From assembly GCA_963824215.1 (NCBI GenBank), contig CAWGOE010000004.1, forward strand, positions 744,001 through 808,000: DNA of 64,000 bases, read 5' to 3'. Below are positions 60,609 to 64,000 of this stretch, in pieces. The stretch comes from VRUE01 sp963824215 (GTDB taxonomy: Bacteria > Actinomycetota > Thermoleophilia > Solirubrobacterales > 70-9). The position numbers were made by a program, and so were the translations under genes. The notes below the pieces were generated by a model. The model was not told where the DNA came from, did no database searches, and saw only the letters and a program-made list of their open reading frames with translations. Each line of letters opens with the position of its first letter. The first letter of the stretch is position 1.

Positions 60609-61609
60609 GAGTCGAGCTGGCGGGAGACCTCGCCGCAGAGGAAAGAGACCAGCGCTTCCAGCTCGAGGTCGGTGGAAAAGCCGGCGGCACGCTTGTGGCC
60701 GCCTCCCCCACGCTCACGGGCAATCGCAGAAACGTCTACTTCGCCGTCGCTGGAGCGCAGGCTGACCTTGCGGGCGGCGCGACCGCGGTCGCCGAGGTCG
60801 CGGATCAACGCGGCGACCCTGGCCCCCTCGACCGAGCGCAGGTGGTCGATGATCCCCTCGGTCATCTCCTCGCTTGCGCCGCTTGCCTCGTAATCCGCAG
60901 CCGAGATGTAGGCGAGCACCAAGCGGTCCTCGCAGTGGTACTGGATTCCATCCAGAGCACGCGAAAGCAGGCGCAGCTTCTCGATCGGCACGTGCTCGTA
61001 GAGGCGGCGATAGGTCTCGTCCACATGCACGCCGGCGTCGATCAGGTCGGCGGCGATGCGGTGCGTGCGGGCGTTGGTGTTCTCGTACATGAACTTGCCG
61101 GTGTCGGTGACGAGGCCGACGTAGAGCGCCGAGGCCATCTCCGCCGTGATCCGGGCGCCGAGCAGGACGGAGAGCTCGTAGACGATCTCCGCCGTGCTCG
61201 AGGCGTCGACCTCGACCAGGTTGACGTCACCGAAGAGCGTGTTGTCGTGGTGGTGGTCGACGTTGATCGTGAAGACGTCCTCGGCGGCGAGGAAATCGAC
61301 CGGCATGCGGTCGATGTTGCCGCAGTCGAGGAAGATCGCCGTTCTGTCCGCCATGTCGGCTGGCGCCTCGTGGAAGACCTCCTCGAGCGGCAGGAAGCGG
61401 TACTCGATCGGCAGCGGGAACTCCTTCGAGGCGAGGAACATCACCGAGTCCTTGCCGAGCTGCACCAGCAGGTGATGCATGCCGAGCAGGGAGCCGAGGG
61501 CGTCGCCGTCGGGCCCCTCGTGGGCGGTGAGGATGAAGCGGTCGCGGGCACGAATCTCAGCCGCGACCCGCTCGATCGCGGTTGCGCCGATGTCAGTGGT
61601 CTCGCTCAT
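60605..61609 (-). CDS. nrnA: DHH-family phosphoesterase (oligoribonuclease NrnA-like)
   Basis: This 334-aa protein has the DHH metal ligands in ILTAHEGPDGDALGSLLG, FLDCGNIDRMP and NVDHHHDNTLFGDVN. The DHHA1 domain carries GGGGHKRAAGFSTDLELE at the C-terminus. The family degrades nano-RNA and/or pAp. Position between rbfA and truB in the infB operon is standard. Both neighbours overlap it by 4 bases. Confidence 0.93.
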   Translation of the reverse strand: MSETTDIGATAIERVAAEIRARDRFILTAHEGPDGDALGSLLGMHHLLVQLGKDSVMFLASKEFPLPIEYRFLPLEEVFHEAPADMADRTAIFLDCGNIDRMPVDFLAAEDVFTINVDHHHDNTLFGDVNLVEVDASSTAEIVYELSVLLGARITAEMASALYVGLVTDTGKFMYENTNARTHRIAADLIDAGVHVDETYRRLYEHVPIEKLRLLSRALDGIQYHCEDRLVLAYISAADYEASGASEEMTEGIIDHLRSVEGARVAALIRDLGDRGRAARKVSLRSSDGEVDVSAIARERGGGGHKRAAGFSTDLELEALVSFLCGEVSRQLDS

Positions 61610-61947
61610 TGATCTTCTTCTTCAAGCAAACGGGAGATCCTCATTCCTTGCTCGACCGTGGGGTCGTAGTGGAAGGTCAGGGTCGGGGTGCGCTTCATCC
61701 GCGTCTCGGCGGCGATTTTCGACTGCAGAACTCCATGCGAGGAGCGCAAGCCGGCCAAAGCGCCCTCGCGGGCATCGTCGTCGCCGAGCACGCTGACGTG
61801 CACCTTGGCGCTGCGGAGATCTGGGCTGGTCTCAACCGAGGTCACGGTGACGAAGCCGATCCGGGGGTCGCTCAGTTCGGTGGCAATCGCTGCGCCGACC
61901 ACCTCGCGAAGCACCTCATTGATACGGCGCATGCGAGGCGTGGCCAT
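61606..61947 (-). CDS. rbfA: Ribosome-binding factor A
   Basis: This protein of about 113 aa is a KH-like fold late 30S maturation factor. It has MRRINEVLREVVGAAIATELSDPRIGFVTVTSVETSPDLRSAKVHVSVLGDD and TMRTP-type KRTPTLTFHYDPTVEQGMRISRLLEEE. The start MATPRMRRINE at 61947 precedes the conserved region; the longer frame to 62025 adds non-conserved residues inside infB. It follows infB after 1 base. Confidence 0.94.
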   Translation of the reverse strand: MATPRMRRINEVLREVVGAAIATELSDPRIGFVTVTSVETSPDLRSAKVHVSVLGDDDAREGALAGLRSSHGVLQSKIAAETRMKRTPTLTFHYDPTVEQGMRISRLLEEEDQ

Positions 61948-61948
61948 C

Positions 61949-64000
61949 CTACTCCAGCGTCTGCTCGACCTGCTTGGTCTTGTAGAACTCGAGCACGTCG
62001 GCCTCCTTGACGTCGGCGTACCCATCGAGCACGATGCCGCACTCCTGGCCCTCCTCGACCTCCTGCACGTTGTCTTTGAAGCGGCGCAGGGAGCCGAGCT
62101 TCCCGTCCCAGATCACCGTGCCCTCGCGGATTAGGCGCACGCTTGCGTCGCGGGAGACCTTCCCCTCAGTGACGATGCAGCCTGCGATGCGACCGACTTT
62201 CGAGGCCTTGAAAGTCTGTTTGATCTCAGCCTCGCCGAGCGTCTCCTCAACCTCAACCGCCTCCAGCATGCCCTCCATCGCGTTGCGCAGGTCTTCGGTG
62301 ATTTTGTAGATGACCGAGTAGGTGCGGACGTCGACGCCCTCGCGCTCCGCGGCACGGCGGGCGTCGGCAAGCGGGCGCACGTTGAAGCCGATCACGATCG
62401 CTTCGGAGGCCGAGGCCAGCATCACGTCGGACTCGTTGATGCCACCGGTCTGCGAGTGGATGATGTTGATCCCAACCTGCTCCTGCGGCGCTTTGGCGAT
62501 CTCGTCCTGGAGCGCCTCCAGCGAGCCCGCGACATCGGCCTTGAGCACGATGTTGAGCTCCTTGATGTCGCCTTCCTGGGCGCGCGAGAAGACCTCCTCG
62601 AGGCTAACCTTGCGGGCCTGGCGACGGGCGAGGGCCTCGGTCTTCAGCCGGTTGCCCCGCTCCTGGGCGAGCTGGCGGGCGCGGCGGTCGTTCTCGACCA
62701 CGCGCACGTGCTCCCCCGCCTCGCAGACGCCGTCGAAGCCGAGCACCTCGACCGGCATTCCAGGGCCGGCCTCCTGCACCCGCTCGCCGGTGAAGTCGTG
62801 CATCGCCCGCACCCGGCCCCACTGCGGGCCGCCAACCAGCGAGTCGCCGACCGCGAGGGTGCCGCGCTGGACCAGGATCGTCACGACCGGGCCGCGGCCT
62901 GGGTCGAGCTGGGACTCGACCACCGTCCCCGACGCGGGGGCATCGGGATTGGCGCCGAGCTCCTCGAGCTCGGAGACGAGCAGGATCATGTCGAGCAGGT
63001 TGTCGAGGCCCTCGTGGGTCTTGGCCGAGACGTCGCAGTAGACCGTCTCGCCTCCCCAGTCCTCGGGCGTCAGCTCATCGGCGGCGAGCTCGTTGCGCAC
63101 CCGATCGGGCTGCGCCCCCTCTTTGTCGATCTTGTTGACCGCGATCAGGATCGGCACGTCGGCGGCGCGAGCGTGGTCGATCGCCTCTTTGGTCTGGGGC
63201 ATTACGCCGTCATCGGCGGCGACGACGACGACAGCTATATCGGTGACCTTGGCGCCGCGGGCGCGCATCGCGGTGAACGCAGCGTGGCCCGGCGTATCGA
63301 GGAAGGTGATCGTCTTCTTGTCATGGTGGACCTGGTAGGCGCCGATGTGCTGGGTAATCCCGCCAGCCTCGCCGGCGGCAACCTCGGTCTCGCGAATCGC
63401 ATCCAGCAGCGAGGTCTTGCCGTGATCGACATGACCCATGATCGTGACCACGGGCGGCCTGTCGACGAGGCTCTCCTCGGCGTCCTCGAACTCGGGCGCC
63501 TCGGGCTCCTCGTCGGCGGCGGTGACGATCTCGATCTTGCGGTCGTACTCGTCGGCGATCGCCTTGATCGACTCGTCGGTGAGGGTCTGGGTCAGGGTCG
63601 CCATCTCCCCCATCGTCATCAGCTTCTTGATCACCTCGGCGCTGCCAAGGCCGAGCAGCTCGGCAACCTCGCGCACGGTGGCGCCGGAATTGACCTTGGT
63701 CGCCTCCGGCTCCGCCGGCTCCTCCGTCCTGACCGGCGGCTCCTCGAGCAGCGGCCGGCGACGCCTGCCGCCACGTCGGCGGGGCGGGCGCTGCGGCGGC
63801 GGGCCGCCCATCTGGTCACGACGGGCCGCCTGAGAATCGATCACAACACGGCGTTTTTTCGTCGACCCAGCAGGTTTTTTCGCGCTCGGCGCCGGTTTGG
63901 CGGCCGGTTTCTTCGCCTGGCCATCCCCTTTAGGAGGCGCTTTGGCCTCTGCTTTCGGCGGCGCAGGCGCCGGCTTGGTCTCGGCTTTCGGTTTCGGCGT
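61949..64000 (-). CDS. infB: Translation initiation factor IF-2, N-terminus beyond window
   Basis: The frame is open to base 64000 (684 codons in the window), so the true start lies outside. The visible N-terminus is a Lys/Pro/Ala-rich linker, then RRGGRRRR and the IF2-N domain (TVREVAELLGLGSAEVIKKL). The G domain has G1 GHVDHGKTSLLDAI, G3 DTPGHAAFTAMRARG, G4 NKIDKEGA and G5 SAKTHEG. IF2 domains II-IV end in GIVLDGYADVKEADVLEFY. It brings initiator tRNA to the 30S subunit. It heads the operon rbfA-nrnA-truB-ribF-rpsO. Confidence 0.97.
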   Translation of the reverse strand, partial: TPKPKAETKPAPAPPKAEAKAPPKGDGQAKKPAAKPAPSAKKPAGSTKKRRVVIDSQAARRDQMGGPPPQRPPRRRGGRRRRPLLEEPPVRTEEPAEPEATKVNSGATVREVAELLGLGSAEVIKKLMTMGEMATLTQTLTDESIKAIADEYDRKIEIVTAADEEPEAPEFEDAEESLVDRPPVVTIMGHVDHGKTSLLDAIRETEVAAGEAGGITQHIGAYQVHHDKKTITFLDTPGHAAFTAMRARGAKVTDIAVVVVAADDGVMPQTKEAIDHARAADVPILIAVNKIDKEGAQPDRVRNELAADELTPEDWGGETVYCDVSAKTHEGLDNLLDMILLVSELEELGANPDAPASGTVVESQLDPGRGPVVTILVQRGTLAVGDSLVGGPQWGRVRAMHDFTGERVQEAGPGMPVEVLGFDGVCEAGEHVRVVENDRRARQLAQERGNRLKTEALARRQARKVSLEEVFSRAQEGDIKELNIVLKADVAGSLEALQDEIAKAPQEQVGINIIHSQTGGINESDVMLASASEAIVIGFNVRPLADARRAAEREGVDVRTYSVIYKITEDLRNAMEGMLEAVEVEETLGEAEIKQTFKASKVGRIAGCIVTEGKVSRDASVRLIREGTVIWDGKLGSLRRFKDNVQEVEEGQECGIVLDGYADVKEADVLEFYKTKQVEQTLE

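Overview
This 64 kb window is high-GC bacterial chromosome. The gene content points to an actinobacterium, most likely of class Thermoleophilia (Solirubrobacterales or a relative). The basis is a menaquinone pathway (menC, menD, menF), an actinobacterial infB-rbfA-nrnA-truB-ribF-rpsO-pnp-dapB-dapA-RNase J run, gatCAB, a DnaE1-type polymerase, and several small wHTH and membrane families I associate with that class. The taxonomic call is inference. I found no rRNA, tRNA or CRISPR array.

Layout. 1-6.2 kb and 6.2-8.5 kb: menC (cut by the window edge) and menD on the plus strand, then a minus block ilvB-ilvN-menF followed by two tandem secreted beta-propeller paralogues. 8.5-14 kb: a UDP-sulfoquinovose synthase (sqdB) diverging from three envelope glycosyltransferase genes. 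14-17.6 kb: an Ada/AlkA DNA-repair fusion, a SnoaL-like protein and a type-II NADH dehydrogenase behind a strong dyad. 17.7-21 kb: a less GC-rich accessory island of small unknown genes with an IS1595-family transposase. 21.3-24.5 kb: gatC-gatA-gatB. 24.5-33.2 kb: small exported and membrane proteins, a GMC oxidoreductase, then snoaL-cysK-cysE-pcrA-folD on the minus strand. 33.2-37.5 kb: a regulator-rich stretch (ArsR-like, Rrf2, LuxR, HDOD-LuxR). 37.5-47.3 kb: gltX, a CHAP hydrolase, nfo, a DCC-family protein bracketed by two inverted repeat elements, an acyl-CoA dehydrogenase and dnaE. 47.3-49.5 kb: a two-component pair. 49.6-64 kb: one long minus-strand information-processing operon from infB (cut by the window edge) down to RNase J, with PNPase, M16 peptidase and lysine/DAP genes inside it.

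The most unusual observations are two. First, a 21-23 codon leader cistron, nearly identical at the nucleotide level, occurs three times (ahead of ilvB, a membrane glycosyltransferase and the M16 peptidase). Each time its stop codon overlaps the start codon of the next gene. Second, a 96-bp core repeat occurs twice in inverted orientation around the DCC gene, and each copy is closed by its own perfect palindromic arms of different sequence. gatA and dapA each carry a one-base frameshift in a poly-G run that splits an otherwise perfect reading frame, and a small regulator gene probably does too. These look like sequence errors or recent lesions. Several genes have a TANNNT box 6-7 bases before the start codon and no Shine-Dalgarno sequence, which suggests leaderless transcripts.
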